A stretch of DNA of 64,000 bases from Symbiodinium natans (GCA_905221605.1 CAJNDS010000147.1:517273-581272), one strand, 5' to 3'; numbered from the stretch's first letter, positions 10,684-20,986 are shown. Notes: a model not told the origin generated them from the sequence alone. Translations and numbers: made by a program.

Positions 10684-10798
10684 GTTTAGGGTGACCCTAA
10701 ACCCTAAACCCTAAACCCTAAACCCTAAACCCTAAACCCTAAACCCTAAACCCTAAACCCTAAACCCTAAACCCTAAACCCTAAACCCTAACCCCTAA
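10684..10798 (+). repeat. (CCCTAAA)n interstitial telomeric tract
   Basis: About sixteen units, the last ones shifting to CCCCTAA. Confidence 0.92.
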
Positions 10799-10853
10799 CC
10801 CCTAACCCCTAACCCAAACCCTGAACCCTAATGCGGTTTTCTTTCTTGGCAGT

Positions 10854-10908
10854 GTTGACGGCAAAAGCACCGGCAAATCGCTTGCACGGCCCCTGCGCGG
10901 GTGCTGAG
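10854..10908 (+). CDS. Exon-like segment
   Basis: A pyrimidine-rich acceptor (TTTTCTTTCTTGGCAG) precedes GC-rich coding-like sequence between two telomeric tracts. One frame reads LTAKAPANRLHGPCAGAEA. Frame choice is uncertain. Confidence 0.35.
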
Positions 10909-11018
10909 GCGGTCCCCAAACCCTAAACCCTAAACCCTAAACCCTAGACCCTAGACCCGAGACCCTAGACCCTAGACCCTAAACCCTAAACTCTAAATCT
11001 AAACCCTAAACCCCAATT

Positions 11019-11176
11019 CCTTGGGGACCACATGAACCCTGAAATTTGGGTCATGTGCCCTTATACTACCAGAATTCCTCTTAAGGTATATTAGGGTCAT
11101 ATATCCTTGTACTCCGATAACTCCTGTTAAGGCATATGAGCCATAAACACTTTTAGGGTTCATCTCGTCCCCAAGG
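11019..11176 (+). mobile_element. Family A element upstream of the metacaspase gene
   Basis: CCTTGGGGAC / GTCCCCAAGG ends with ATT on both outer flanks. Body partly duplicated (two GGTATATTAGGG-like halves). Could be a 5' UTR intron of the metacaspase gene. Confidence 0.8.
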
Positions 11177-11239
11177 ATTCCTAAACCCTCCCGCAGCACG
11201 AAGCTTCTCAAAGGGTAGAGGGGTGGAACAAGCTCCCGA

Positions 11240-14200
11240 ATGCTGTCGTGCTGCGTAGCTCCGGACGTCTCCACCACTGGCGAAATGCTCTCCGAAGAAG
11301 AGTTTCTGCGAAAGGAGGCAATGCTGCTGGAAGAGGAGATACTTAGCAGTAGAGTAGGTAACCTTTAACCTTTTTGGGTTCCTATATACTCCCTCTATAA
11401 CCCCAAAAGTTAAGGGTTTAGGGTTTAGGGTTTAGGGTTTGGGGTTTACCTTTAGTTCCCCTAGGAAACTGGACAACTAAGGATACGGGCCGCGGGGATG
11501 GAGCACTTGTTGGGCGAGCACCGCGTCGACATGGGTGACTTGGTAGCCCAGTGGTACCCTTTACCCTTTATTCTGTTAGGGGGTGGGGGGGGGGGGGGGG
11601 GGGGGGGTTCGGGTTTAGGGTTTAGGGTTTAGGGTTTAGGGTTTTAGGGTTTTAGGGTTTTAGGGTTTTAGGGTTTTAGGGTTTCAGGTTTAGGGTTTGG
11701 GGTTCAGGGGAACCCCACCCTTATCAAGTAGCCAACCCCAAAAAAGGGTGGGAGCCCTTCTTATGAGATGGTTACTGGGCTACCAAGGTGAAGCCCTAAA
11801 GACAGATCCAGCGTTCAGGCCCTTGACTGAGGCCTAGATCCCCCTCGGGTTTTTTTAAATGAGATTTTTGTTTATGTAAAACCCAAGAGGATATTAGAAC
11901 ATAGTATTTTTTATTAAGGTGGAAGCCCAAAAGGATATTAAAAAAAAACCGTATTGTTATTAAGGTTCTAAGGATTTTTATTTTTGTTTATATAAAAAAC
12001 CCAAGAGGATATTTTAAAGAGCATTTTTTAATTAAGGTTCTAAGGGGAGAAGAGAGGCCGAGTTGGACGCTTTGGTGGAGGCCGAGATTGCGCGAACCGG
12101 TGGCCTCGAAGAGCCCGACTCTTAGGCCTCTTTGGACATCTTTTTTTTTTTTTTTCAGTTTGTGTGCACTTTATATTTCCTGGGTCTTGGAGTACTATAC
12201 TTCAATACTTTTTTGGGGTTCCATTTTTGTGGACACTTTTTTGGGCAATTTTTGGGACACTTTATAATTCCTAAGAAGCAGCCAAAAATTTTTCCCAGGG
12301 TTCCAACAAACCCTAAACCCTAAACCCTGAACCCTGAACCCTAAACCCTAAACCCTATAACCCTATAACCCTATAACCCTATAACCCTATAACCCTATAA
12401 CCCTATAACCCTATAACCCTAAACCCTATAGCCCCTAAAGCTCAGTAGAGGACTGGGGCTCCATGACCTGGATGGATGAAGGGATGGAGCCCTTCCCCAA
12501 CCAGCAGCCGATCCCGCCCGTGCCCGCAGTGCCGGAAGATGCGCCGGTGGTGAAGGCCGTTCCTGGGTTGTGCTTTGGGATGTTTGCTTTATTTTAGGGT
12601 TTAGGGTTTAGGGTTTAGGGTTTAGGGTTTAGGGTTTAGGGTTTAGGGTTTAGGGCATTTCCCTTCTTTCCTTATAAAGAGAACCCAGTCATACAATAGT
12701 TTTCAAGGGGGATGACAGCACAACTCAGGTTCTTGTAGGCCCCACATACAAGACCAGTAAGCACAGCATGCCCTTGCTGGGCCGACTGGAAGTTCTACTT
12801 GGATCTGTTGCTTGGTAGCCCAGTGGTACCCTTTACCCTTCTATTTTGGTTCTGGGTTCCCTTGTAAAGTAACCAACCCAAAAACAAAAAGTGCCCTTTT
12901 TTGTGTTATGGTTTCTGGGCTACCTAGGTTGGTGCCTTGGAAGATATCCTGGTTGCGTTGCAACATGCCAAAGTCACTGGGTGGGCCCTTGGGACACTTT
13001 GTCTTTTCCCTTTTTTGGTTGAAGAGGATCATCTTCTAAGCCCTAAACCCTAAACCCTAAACCCTAAACCCTAAACCCTAAACCCTAAACCCTAAACCCT
13101 AAACCCTGACTATTTTTTCAGAGGGTTCTAAAAAGGGCCATCCAAGGTCAGGACTCCGGAGCTGAAGATCTTGACGGATGCGAAGAAGACCCTTGGTAGC
13201 TGAATGAGTGCACCCCTAAACCCTGGACCCCCTTAATTTGAACCCTAAACCCTAAACCCCCAAAGTTTGAGCCCTAAACCCTAAACCCGAAACCCTAAAC
13301 CCTAAACTGTGGCCACACTAGTTGGGGATACTACAACCCCCTAGAACTGAAAGTGTACACTTTTTCGGGGGGTGGGGGGGGGGGGGATTGTGAACTCAGC
13401 AGCTAAGGACTGGCGGATGGCCTGTGGCACATGAGGCACCTAGGTAGGCCCTGAAGGGACATTTTTTACAGTTATTTTCCTTTTTGGAGGGGGCTGAAGA
13501 GGGACGATAGTCTAAGCCCCAAACCCTAAACCCTGCACCGTAAACCCCTTTTTTCAGAGGGGTTTAGAAAAGTGCCATCCAAGGCACCCACCCGGAAGAA
13601 CATCCTAAGCTCCATGCAGTGGTTGGTGCAAGATGCCAAGCCTGGGGATAGTTTGCTCTTCTTCTTCGCAGGCCCCTTCGAGATTTTTTCGTTTAGGGTC
13701 TAGGGTCTAGGGTTTAGGGTTTAGGGTTTAGGGTTTAGGGTTTAGGGTTTAGGGTCTAGGGTCTAGGGTCTAGGGTCTAGGGTCTAGGGTTTAGGGTTTA
13801 GGCTCAAATTCCTAAGAAATAGCTAAAATTTAGCTTAAGCCTGGAGATAATCTGCTCTTCTTCTTTGCAGACCATGGTGGCCCAGTGGTACCCTTTTTCC
13901 CTTTTGTTTGGGTTCAGCGGGTTTAGGGTTGAGGGTTTAGGGTTGTAACCAACCCAAAAAAGGGTGCCCTATTACAATACGGTTTTGCTGGGCTACCAAG
14001 CAGGCCATGCTGGCCAGTCCCGCGACACGGATGGTGATGAGCCTGGGTCATTGTTGAAAATCATTTTACATGTTTTGGAGTACTGTACTTAAACCCAATC
14101 AGGAACAAAACCGCCCTAAACCCTAAACCCTAAACCCTAAACCCTAAACCCTAAACCCTAAACCCATCTGGTGCAGGAACAGGATGGACAAGATGAGCAC

Positions 14201-15324
14201 ATCTGTCCGGTGATCCAGGCGCAGCATCCCAAGTTCGCTTCTGCATTCGATGGCTCCCTAGAGAAGCTCGGAATAAGACCCCGGGGTATATTTTCATATT
14301 TTTTTCATATACTTTCCCGGTTTAGGGTTTAGGGTTTAGAGTTTAGGGTTTAGGGTTTAGGGTTTGGGTTTAGGGTTTAATAGGATCATACTTCGGAAGA
14401 TTTGTTCAGAGGGTTCTTGTGGGCCATCCTAGGAAAGAAGAGGCAGATGACCTGGTGGGTCGTGGGATCAGCGACGATGAGATCTTCGGTGTGATCCTTG
14501 GGGACCAAGTATGAACCCTAGAATTTTGGGGTCATGCACCCTTATACTACTATAATTCCTGTTAAGGTATATTGGGGTCATGTACCCTCATACTACTAGA
14601 ATTTCTCTTAAGGTAATATGAACCATAAGCCCTTTTAGGGTTCCTTTCGTCCCCAAGGATGTTGAAGGATCTGCCCGAGGGGGTGCGCCTCACCACGATC
14701 CTAGGCGGGACTTTGCTACAACTTTATGCCTTTATTCACCCTAAGCCCTAAACCTACACCCTAAAGCCTAAACCCTAAACTTTGGGGCTGGGGTTCCTCT
14801 AGTTTCATATGAAGGGGGGCTAAAAATTGCGCTTTTATGGGGGGGGGGGGGGGGGCTAAGGGCAACCAAGGATCTTTGATGCTTGTCACAGTCAAACCTT
14901 GGCAGATCTGGCACATTCTTATGAGGTGCAGGTGGAAGGTGACGAGATGGCCCGTGCCAAACGACAAGAGCCGCCACCCCCTGGCTTCAGCTTTGACAAG
15001 CGTCCTTTGACTCATAAGGACGTGAAAGGCAAAGAGTGTGCCGCCAGTGTCCTATGCCTTGCAGGCTGCAAAGATCGGGAAACCCAACAAACGTGGTGCG
15101 ACCAGAGCGGTCGCGGAATGCGGGGAGCCTTTTTTCTCACGAACATGTTGGCCAAGGCAATCGCTGGCATGCGCACTCCAAACCCCAGCTATGCTGACGT
15201 CTTGAGGGAGATCACAAGAGATTTCTACCGCGGGAATAGGCTCAACATGAGCATTCCCAGTTTCTCCACCTCATCAGCAGTTGACCTTGATGCAAAGCCT
15301 TTCAGTTTCGTGGGACCACTCTGA
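11240..15324 (+). CDS. Metacaspase (caspase-like cysteine peptidase)
   Basis: Fifteen exons give exactly 441 residues plus TGA: 11240-11337; 11482-11534; 11788-11828; 12045-12116; 12451-12558; 12729-12806; 12928-12972; 13147-13187; 13408-13435; 13584-13671; 14004-14038; 14177-14262; 14433-14492; 14658-14696; 14871-15324. The N-terminal part is acidic and helical (EMLSEEEFLRKEAMLLEEE), then Pro-rich (PIPPVPAVPEDAP). The peptidase core has KAVLVGPTYK, LGRLE, APTRKNIL..MQWLV, LLFFFAGHAGQ with the catalytic His codon at 14006-14008, DTDGDEQDGQDEHICPV spliced across 14039-14176, GISDDEIF, LPEGVRLTTIFDACHS with the catalytic Cys codon at 14884-14886. Metacaspases cleave after Arg/Lys and are often Ca-dependent (family knowledge). 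Start ATG chosen as first in-frame Met; an upstream exon is possible. Exon 1-4 joins rest on frame and target duplications only; the peptidase core joins also match the family. Confidence 0.85.
11338..11481 (+). mobile_element. Metacaspase intron 1, family B
   Basis: CTTAGCAGTAGAG / CAACTAAG, flanked by GATA / GATA; carries TTTAGGG units. Donor GA, acceptor AAG|G. Confidence 0.85.
11535..11787 (+). mobile_element. Metacaspase intron 2, family C
   Basis: CTTGGTAGCCCAG / CTGGGCTACCAAG, flanked by GTGA / GTGA. Enlarged by a G run and a TTTAGGG/TTTTAGGG tract. Donor GT, acceptor AAG|G. Confidence 0.88.
11829..12044 (+). mobile_element. Metacaspase intron 3, unassigned element
   Basis: Contains repeated GGATATT...TTATTAAGGT segments and ends in GGTTCTAAG|G. 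Ends CCTAGATCC / GGTTCTAAGG are weakly complementary. Donor GA; excision keeps frame. Confidence 0.65.
12117..12450 (+). mobile_element. Metacaspase intron 4, composite
   Basis: Flanked by GACT / GACT. Holds a T run, a partial family D left end (CTGGGTCTTGGAGTACTATAC), and CCCTAAA plus CCCTATAA tracts. It hides an in-frame TAG at 12123. Donor GA, acceptor GAG|G. Confidence 0.65.
12559..12728 (+). mobile_element. Metacaspase intron 5, family K
   Basis: CTGGGTTGTGCT / AGCACAACTCAG, flanked by GTTC / GTTC, with about eight TTTAGGG units inside. Donor GT, acceptor CAG|G. Confidence 0.85.
12807..12927 (+). mobile_element. Metacaspase intron 6, family C
   Basis: CTTGGTAGCCCAG / CTGGGCTACCTAG, flanked by GTTG / GTTG. 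Donor GT, acceptor TAG|G. Confidence 0.88.
12973..13146 (+). mobile_element. Metacaspase intron 7, family F with telomeric insert
   Basis: CTGGGTGGGCCCTT / AAGGGCCATCCAAG, flanked by GTCA / GTCA. About eleven CCCTAAA units interrupt the element body between GGATCAT and TTTTTTCAGAGGG. Donor GT, acceptor AAG|G. Confidence 0.88.
13188..13407 (+). mobile_element. Metacaspase intron 8, family E with telomeric insert
   Basis: CTTGGTAGCTGAATGAG / GAACTCAGCAGCTAAG; flanks GACC / GACT. CCCTAAA units and a G run lie inside. Donor GA, acceptor AAG|G. Confidence 0.85.
13436..13583 (+). mobile_element. Metacaspase intron 9, family F
   Basis: CTAGGTAGGCCCT / GTGCCATCCAAG, flanked by GCAC / GCAC. Donor GC, acceptor AAG|G. 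Confidence 0.86.
13672..14003 (+). mobile_element. Metacaspase intron 10, composite with exon-segment copy
   Basis: TTTAGGG/TCTAGGG tract, then a second copy of about 35 exon bases (AAGCCTGGAGATAATCTGCT.., 13838-13872), then a family C element (to GGGCTACCAA). Best splice joins GCAG to GCCATGCTGG, giving FFFAGHAGQ. Donor GC. Confidence 0.7.
14039..14176 (+). mobile_element. Metacaspase intron 11, family D remnant
   Basis: Starts GAGC|CTGGGT with TTTTGGAGTACTGTACTT a little inside; ends in CCCTAAA units and GTGCAG|G. Flanks GAGC / GAAC. Donor GA. Gives the expected GDEQDGQDE. Confidence 0.75.
14263..14432 (+). mobile_element. Metacaspase intron 12, family F
   Basis: Left end CTCGGAATAAGACCCCGGGG, right GGGCCATCCTAG; flanks GAAG / GAAA; TTTAGGG units inside. 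Donor GA, acceptor TAG|G. Confidence 0.75.
14493..14657 (+). mobile_element. Metacaspase intron 13, family A
   Basis: CCTTGGGGAC / GTCCCCAAGG, flanked by GAT / GAT; body partly duplicated. Donor GA, acceptor AAG|G. Confidence 0.9.
14697..14870 (+). mobile_element. Metacaspase intron 14, family O
   Basis: Begins CTAGGCGGGACTTTGCTACAA and ends GGGCAACCAAG|G, flanked by GATC / GATC. Shares GGACTTTACTACAACTTTAT with a copy at about 46050. Excision joins LTTI to FDACHS. Donor GA. Confidence 0.8.
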
Positions 15325-16125
15325 GTTTGTGGCAGTCTATTGACGTCCATCGCTTGCAGCTCCCCCGTGATCCGAGGTCAAGGGAGAAGGGAGAAGCTTG
15401 CCAGTTTCACCAGTTCGCTCACCGGCCACTAATACGAATCATACTAATATATGTACTAAATGATGTGAGTGAGAATGTGTTCTCAGCTTCTCAAAGCTCT
15501 GTAGTTTCTAACATCCGGCGATACAGCGCCCCAATGATGCCTCTACCTGCACCCGCGAAATATCCATTCGACCGGGGCCGGGGCCGTGTCGACGTGTCGA
15601 TATCGACATGGACATCGGCCCGGTAGGCTGGAGAATACTTTTCTTATGCCAGAGCTGCATCGACCAAGTGGGGCCAGGCACCAAAATAGCCTCGAAAAAG
15701 CGAATCGAGATAGCATTCATCTAATGTCCTTGAATGGCATAACATCGTGTGTATCTCGTGACGGTCCGCATCATACACACATCACATGTCTATCTTGTGG
15801 TATTGTATGCCGATCCACTGGCACGTGCTCACACTGTGTCAGGTGAAGTCCTGCTGGTCTCGCCGGTTTTCGTGATTGCATGGACCGTGGAAAATGGTCC
15901 TGGTCGGAGAGTTGGGATGGAGGGTTTCGGGTTTAGGGTTTAATTAGGGTTTGTCACGGATCTCAGCTCATCTTACTAGATGACCCAGGACGGAATATCG
16001 GTTACGGTTGAACAAGGAAATTGACGGTCCAGGATTCCTTGCACTTACTGTCAAGCTCACGTGTTGAGTCCTGCACACTGGCATTTGTTCAGACTGCTGA
16101 AAAAAACATCTCCACTAGAAGACCT
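15325..16125. other. Downstream of metacaspase; no gene supported
   Basis: A rare unique stretch almost free of telomeric motifs (15325-15925), probably 3' UTR plus spacer. Short frames on both strands overlap each other and none is convincing. Confidence 0.45.
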
Positions 16126-16215
16126 AGGGTAGGCCCTCATTCCCTTTTTAGTGTTGAGGTTCCCTTGGAAGCCCCTTGAAACCCAAAAGGGCTCCCTTTT
16201 TATTCCTAGGTAGTA
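16126..16215 (+). mobile_element. TIR element, family G (degenerate)
   Basis: CTAGGGTAGGCCCTCATTCCC and TTATTCCTAGG...CTCTTGGGT match the family G ends. Confidence 0.6.
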
Positions 16216-16297
16216 GCTCTTGGGTAAACCCTATCAAGGAGCCACCATTCCATGAGTTCGGCCGGATTTTGCATGGCTAGAAACCCCGGTTGAGCGG

Positions 16298-16372
16298 TGA
16301 TGTGTGGAGCTGGGTCAAGTGATGACCTGGTCTTCCCACCCTTGGCCACAATTGCTTTCTATGTTTGCATGT
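16298..16372 (+). CDS. Exon-like segment
   Basis: Frame reads VMCGAGSSDDLVFPPLATIA, hydrophobic at the end. Neither splice site is clear; unrecognised. Confidence 0.3.
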
Positions 16373-16425
16373 GTACCCCTAAACCCAATTGGCTTTGGCC
16401 TGAGGGAAGTTGCATGGTCCCTGCG

Positions 16426-16490
16426 TATGGGCCCTTAAACGGGGACCCCTTATATACCCCTTATATACCCTGTACAAATTAAGGGCCCAT
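16426..16490 (+). mobile_element. Short hairpin element
   Basis: ATGGGCCCTTAA and TTAAGGGCCCAT are perfect inverted repeats around a TATATACCCC core. Confidence 0.65.
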
Positions 16491-17041
16491 GCATCAGAAC
16501 CCTTCAAGAGAGGCAAGGGGCCATGTTGCTTTTTCATAGCGGTTTAACATTTTATTTTTTAAGGGTACTTAAAGTCAATAAGGAGTAGACGTTTTAAATT
16601 TTACTCCTATCCCAACCATGAACTAGTTAAACCCCCTTGGTTCTTAGTAGGGAATGAGGAAATTTTGGCCCTATATGTACCCTTTTAAGTATAGCCCAAA
16701 CCCTAAAAACCCTAAGCCCTTAGATTTTTGATGACGAGAAAGTCCCAAAATCGCTCTTAGCAGCCAGAGGCTCCAAACTTCGGCAGGTTTGGATATTTGT
16801 GCTTTAGGTTAACTAGGGTTTCTGGTTTAGTTTGTAGGGTTATTTCGCGTGCCGTTTTAAGGGTTAGACCCCAAAACCCTTAACCCACAGCCCTAAACCC
16901 TAGAACCCCACACCCTGAAACCCTGAACTTCTCAGCCCCTAAGCCCCCTGACCGTAACCCCTAAACCCCTCAACCCCAAAACCCCTAAACCCCCCCGACA
17001 ACCGAAAAGGGGTAGTCATTGGGCTCTCTGGATTCCGAGCC

Positions 17042-17131
17042 ATGGCATCAAAGTCCTCGCGCTCTGCAAGGGTCTTCGCGTTCCTGGTGCTTGCGGCTGG
17101 TCCGCACCCCTACATAGAAGAACATCATAAG
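17042..17131 (+). CDS. First exon with probable signal peptide
   Basis: ATG opens MASKSSRSARVFAFLVLAAG, a basic start followed by a hydrophobic run and small residues, typical of a signal peptide; exactly 30 codons to AAG|GTTTAG at a TTTAGGG tract. Downstream exon not assigned; 17236-17404 (EYQDLVFFGERLLAFSDPG) follows a TTTACAG acceptor and might belong to it. Confidence 0.5.
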
Positions 17132-18396
17132 GTTTAGGGTTTAGGGTCTAGGATTCAGGGTTTAGGTTTTAGGGTTTCGGGCTTCTAATGTAGTGGTGAT
17201 CTAATGTAGTGGTGACTTACGGGTATCTTTACAGAAGATAGTACTCGAGTATCAAGATCTTGTTTTTTTTGGCGAGAGGTTACTGGCGTTTTCAGATCCA
17301 GGGCCAAGAGAGGAGGGTATTCTTGGAATAAGCTGGCATATGGTCACTTCTCAAAAGTGTCGTTCTTTTTGGGGTCCTTGTTGTAAGGCTGCCCCGAATA
17401 TGTAGGGAACCCAATTTAGGGTTTAGGGTTTAGGGTTTAGGGCTTTTGAGAACTGATATCATATCCGTTTTGCAATTGCATGGGGGGTGTGGCTCGTAAG
17501 GCGTGCGGCGAGATGTGGCTTGTCCCCGTAAACTTGCGAAACGGGTGGGGAAAAAACCCTAAACCCTAAACCCCAAACCCCAAACCCTAAACCCTAAACA
17601 TCCCTAAACCCGAAACCCTAAACCCGAAACCCTAGACCCTAAACCCTAAACCCTAAACCCTAGGGCAGGCCTTGGTCGGGCCTTGTGCCATTTTGTTAAT
17701 TGGGATTGGTGCACCCCATTAGGCAGAAGAAAGAAGGGGTTTAGGGTTTAGGGTTACGAGCACATTGTTACTCCTGTGTTGGTTGCGGGTCTACGGTTTA
17801 AGGGTTTAGGGTCTAGGGTTGAGGGTTTACAAGGGGTTTAGGGTTTAGGGCCCTGGGACCTGGCTTATTGGGAGGGTTTACGGGAGCCCCATTCATGTTG
17901 TTTGGCTTAGGGGCTGTAGGGTTTACGACCTCAAGGCCCCTCTTCACATGCTTTAGTCATGCTTTAGGGTTTACGGTTAGCAGCCTCCTCAATCCGTGCT
18001 TAAAAAGAGTTTAGGGTTCCGATGATCCGTTCAAACAGGCGGCACACGTGTCGTCGCATGTGTCAATCCTCTTGCACACCACCACCCACCTACCCCCCAT
18101 TAACCTATAAGCCGTCTAAACCCGTCTAAATAAACCCTTATACACCCTGTAGCGCAAACGCAATCCCTAGTAAGGACTGTTGGTATGTGGGGGAAAACCC
18201 TGAGTCCCTAAATCCTAAACCCTAAGCCCTAAACCCTAAGCCCCTAAACCCCTACACCCCTACATCCCTAAACCCTAAATCCCTAAACCCAAAGCCCTAA
18301 ACCCTAACATCCCTAAACCCCAAACCCCAAACCCTAAACCCTAAACCCTAAACCCTTTAACCCTAAACCCTAAACCCTACAATTCCCTGAGCAGAG

Positions 18397-18467
18397 GTGG
18401 CCTGCCTCCCTTCCCCCGCCTTCGTCGGGAGCCCGAGCCGATCTCCGACGTCAAGGCAGCCGCATGA
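18397..18467 (+). CDS. Exon-like segment
   Basis: Between a CCCTAAA tract and a TTTAGGG tract, after GCAGAG|G; reads GLPPFPRLRREPEPISDVKA to TGA or to a splice near it. Unrecognised. Confidence 0.45.
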
Positions 18468-18794
18468 GAGGGACCCTCGGCGCCGACTTCATGAGGGTTT
18501 AGGGTTTAGGGTTTGGGGTTTAGGGTTTGGGGTTTAGGGTTTAGGGTTTAGGGCAACATGTCTAGGGGAAGCCCCCACTCCCCAGGCCCTTTAGCCCCCA
18601 GGGTCTTAGGAGCTTTGGTGGGTTGAGGCATTGTGGTTTTTTTTCGGTTGTGGGATGTCATTCCCGAGTACAGAAGCCCAAACACCATGTTGTATGGCCA
18701 AATAGGTATGTCGCTAGAACAACACCGCCCGGGACCTTAAACCCTAAATTACACTAGGGCCGCAAGAACAGAAGAACAGCAAGAGCAGCAAGAA

Positions 18795-18855
18795 CCTTAA
18801 GGACTAAATGAACCATAAATGGATGATAGCCTCATCTTTGGTCCCCCCCCCAAGG
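18795..18855 (+). mobile_element. Family A, short deleted copy
   Basis: CCTTAAGGACTAAATGAACC at left, GGTCCCCCCCCCAAGG at right, flanked by GAA / GAA. Only 61 bp remain. Confidence 0.65.
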
Positions 18856-19021
18856 AACAGTAGTCTTAAGGATCTTTAAAAAGGGTCTCCAAACCCAAGG
18901 GTACAGAATCTCTGGAAACCCTAAACGACTCTAAGCCCAAAACCCTTGGGTTTAGGGAGGCTCTAAACCCTATAAACCCTGAACCCCCTAAACCCAAGGG
19001 TTTAGGGGGGTCGCCTACCCT

Positions 19022-19106
19022 GTGCACTAAGACAGGGCCTGCAAGCTCGGCGAGCGCAAGCGACCGCGGAGTTCGAAGTGGGCGACGCAGCCCCTTTCAC
19101 CGCATT
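19022..19106 (+). CDS. Exon-like segment before a family A element
   Basis: Reads QARRAQATAEFEVGDAAPFT up to the element at 19107. Unrecognised; coding look comes from G/C-rich third positions. Confidence 0.45.
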
Positions 19107-19234
19107 CCTTGGGGAAAACATGAACCCTGCACGAACCCTGCAATTCGGGTTCAGGGTTTTTGGTTTTGGGTTTGGGGTAACCCGATGATAAAGATAGATG
19201 GACCATCAACCTAGGGTTCATTCAGTCCCCAAGG
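19107..19234 (+). mobile_element. Family A element
   Basis: CCTTGGGGAAAACATGAACC / GTCCCCAAGG with ATT outside both ends. The base that would be the donor G is C here, so simple splicing as in other copies is not possible. Confidence 0.75.
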
Positions 19235-19239
19235 ATTCG

Positions 19240-19920
19240 GCCATTCAAGAAGTAGCGTGTAAGCAGTCAAAGCGCGCTCATTTATTCCAGAGACTCACTT
19301 GCTGTTCCCTGTCTGTTGGGTACTTCAACTTTATTTGATTCGTGGCAATCGTTCTTGAACGTAGTGGTTGGTTTTGTCGATGAAATGTACAAAGGTCCCG
19401 CGGTTTTTGCTCTTCGGACGGTCTCTGAGCACAGTCAATCAAGTGTCCAAACTTCAACGGTTTTTTGGGGTAGTTTATTGTGTAATCGACAAGGAATACG
19501 TGAACCTCTGCGCTTGGGGTGGGACGAAGCTGTACTGACCGGACTGCATTGTGCCTAATAGACTCCTCAGAATAGGTCCGCGCACTGCATGCAGACCACC
19601 AGGAGTGGTACGAAGGCGGCCTGTTAGCATTGTGATTGCTTTCGCTTTTGAAATCTTAGCCTTGGCAACGAAAGCATTCAACTTGTACTTAAGTTACGAG
19701 TGCTTGTTGCATTGGTGCTGGTGCTGGTCTTCCTGGTAGACTTCGGTCAGTCGGGAGGGGGCCGGGGGCCTTAGAACGTTTTTTGTTGCATGAAGAATTG
19801 AGGCGAAGGATGTACCAGTACTTTTCGGGCAGGATGGGTCCCACTTTCGCCCGGTGCGCAGGCTTGCGCAGGCAGAGCGTAGAGTTCGGTTCCCTTTGGT
19901 GCACGTCGGCAAGTCTCTTC
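19240..19920. other. Unique region without supported gene
   Basis: About 680 bases free of telomeric motifs and elements, unlike its neighbours. Overlapping short frames exist on both strands (for example 19316-19558) but show no recognisable domain. Confidence 0.4.
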
Positions 19921-20004
19921 TCACAACAACCCTAAACCCTAAACCCTAAACCCTAAACCCTAAAACCCCCACGGAACCCTGCAGTTGACATGTTCTCATG
20001 AAGC

Positions 20005-20292
20005 CTCTTACGTTGCGAAAGGAGGCAAGAGATACGTCGGTGTCATGGATGTCCATCCTCTGTCTATATAGGACCCAGCGTAGGCCCGTACTAATTACCC
20101 GTTGTTTTGGGGGGTGGGGGGGGGGGGTGTTTAGGGTTTTCAGTTTTTAGATTCTAAAGTTCAGGTTCGCTGATAAGCAAAAAAATGGGGTAGCCTTTTA
20201 TTCCTACGTTACTCTTGGGTCTAGTTGTCTGTTCAGGCGTCATCCAGGGCATCAACCCAGATGGCAGCTACTCCGTTCAGATGGCCGCTTGA
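20005..20292 (+). CDS. Two exons around a family G element
   Basis: First part reads SYVAKGGKRYVGVMDVHPLS (about 20005-20068), then a family G element, then GVIQGINPDGSYSVQMAA and TGA (20237-20292). Both parts are clearly protein-like; the exact junction is unresolved. Unrecognised. Confidence 0.5.
20069..20224 (+). mobile_element. TIR element, family G
   Basis: TAGGACCCAGCGTAGGCCC at left, GTTACTCTTGGGTCTAG at right; a long G run and telomeric motif inside. Confidence 0.75.
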
Positions 20293-20672
20293 TCCAGGAA
20301 GTGGCTCCTAAACCCTGAACCCTAAACCCTAAACGCTGCCTTGGGTGAATAGGAAAACTGAAAGACTAGTTTGTCCACATGAGTAGTTTTTTGTTTCGGG
20401 TCCTTTTTTGGGGTACCCTCAAGGCACCCTTATGAGAAGGGCCCACAAAAGGGACCCTAATCTCGAGAACTGCCGTATATTCCTTAATTGGGATGTTGTG
20501 GTAGAACAATGATCCCACTTACAGGTTTCATTCGGTCCCCGAAGTGCTTGAAGCCCTTTCATCTCTAAACCCGAAACCCCAAACCCTAAACCCTAAACCC
20601 TAGACCCCAAACCCCAAACCCCAAACCCCAAACCCTAAACCCTAAACCCCAACCCGCAACCCCAAAACGCAG

Positions 20673-20783
20673 ACCTCCCCCCAACATGGACCATCTGAGG
20701 ACACCCCGGACTATGCCGAGTGGGTCGATGTGCCCAAGGATCTAGCGGAGCCGCTCTTCGTGTACAAGGATGGCTTCGGCTGA
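20673..20783 (+). CDS. C-terminal exon, unrecognised
   Basis: After a telomeric tract and CGCAG, reads SEDTPDYAEWVDVPKDLAEP then LFVYKDGFG and TGA. Strongly protein-like and acidic. Upstream exons not assigned. Confidence 0.62.
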   Translation, partial: TSPQHGPSEDTPDYAEWVDVPKDLAEPLFVYKDGFG

Positions 20784-20808
20784 GAAGCTTTGAGCTCCTA
20801 CGCCCACT

Positions 20809-20896
20809 TTAGGGTTTAGGGTTTAGGGTTTAGGGTTTAGGGTTTAGGGTTTAGGGTTTAGGGTTTAGGGTTTAGGGTTTAGGGTTTAGGGTTTAG
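20809..20896 (+). repeat. (TTTAGGG)n interstitial telomeric tract
   Basis: Twelve perfect units right after an exon stop. Confidence 0.93.
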
Positions 20897-20953
20897 GTCA
20901 TTAGCAGTAAGAAAGTCGAAGGCCCAACCTAAAACAAAACCCCTAATCCGCAG

Positions 20954-20986
20954 GTGCTGGAGACGGAGCTCTGCATAGATTCCTGA
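20954..20986 (+). CDS. Short C-terminal exon
   Basis: CTAATCCGCAG acceptor then VLETELCIDS and TGA. Too short for family assignment. Confidence 0.42.
   Translation: MLETELCIDS

Noticed and set aside
12045-12125. TAG at 12123 as the end of a short gene
   Set aside because: Removing 12117-12450 (GACT on both sides) keeps the frame and links to the metacaspase peptidase part.
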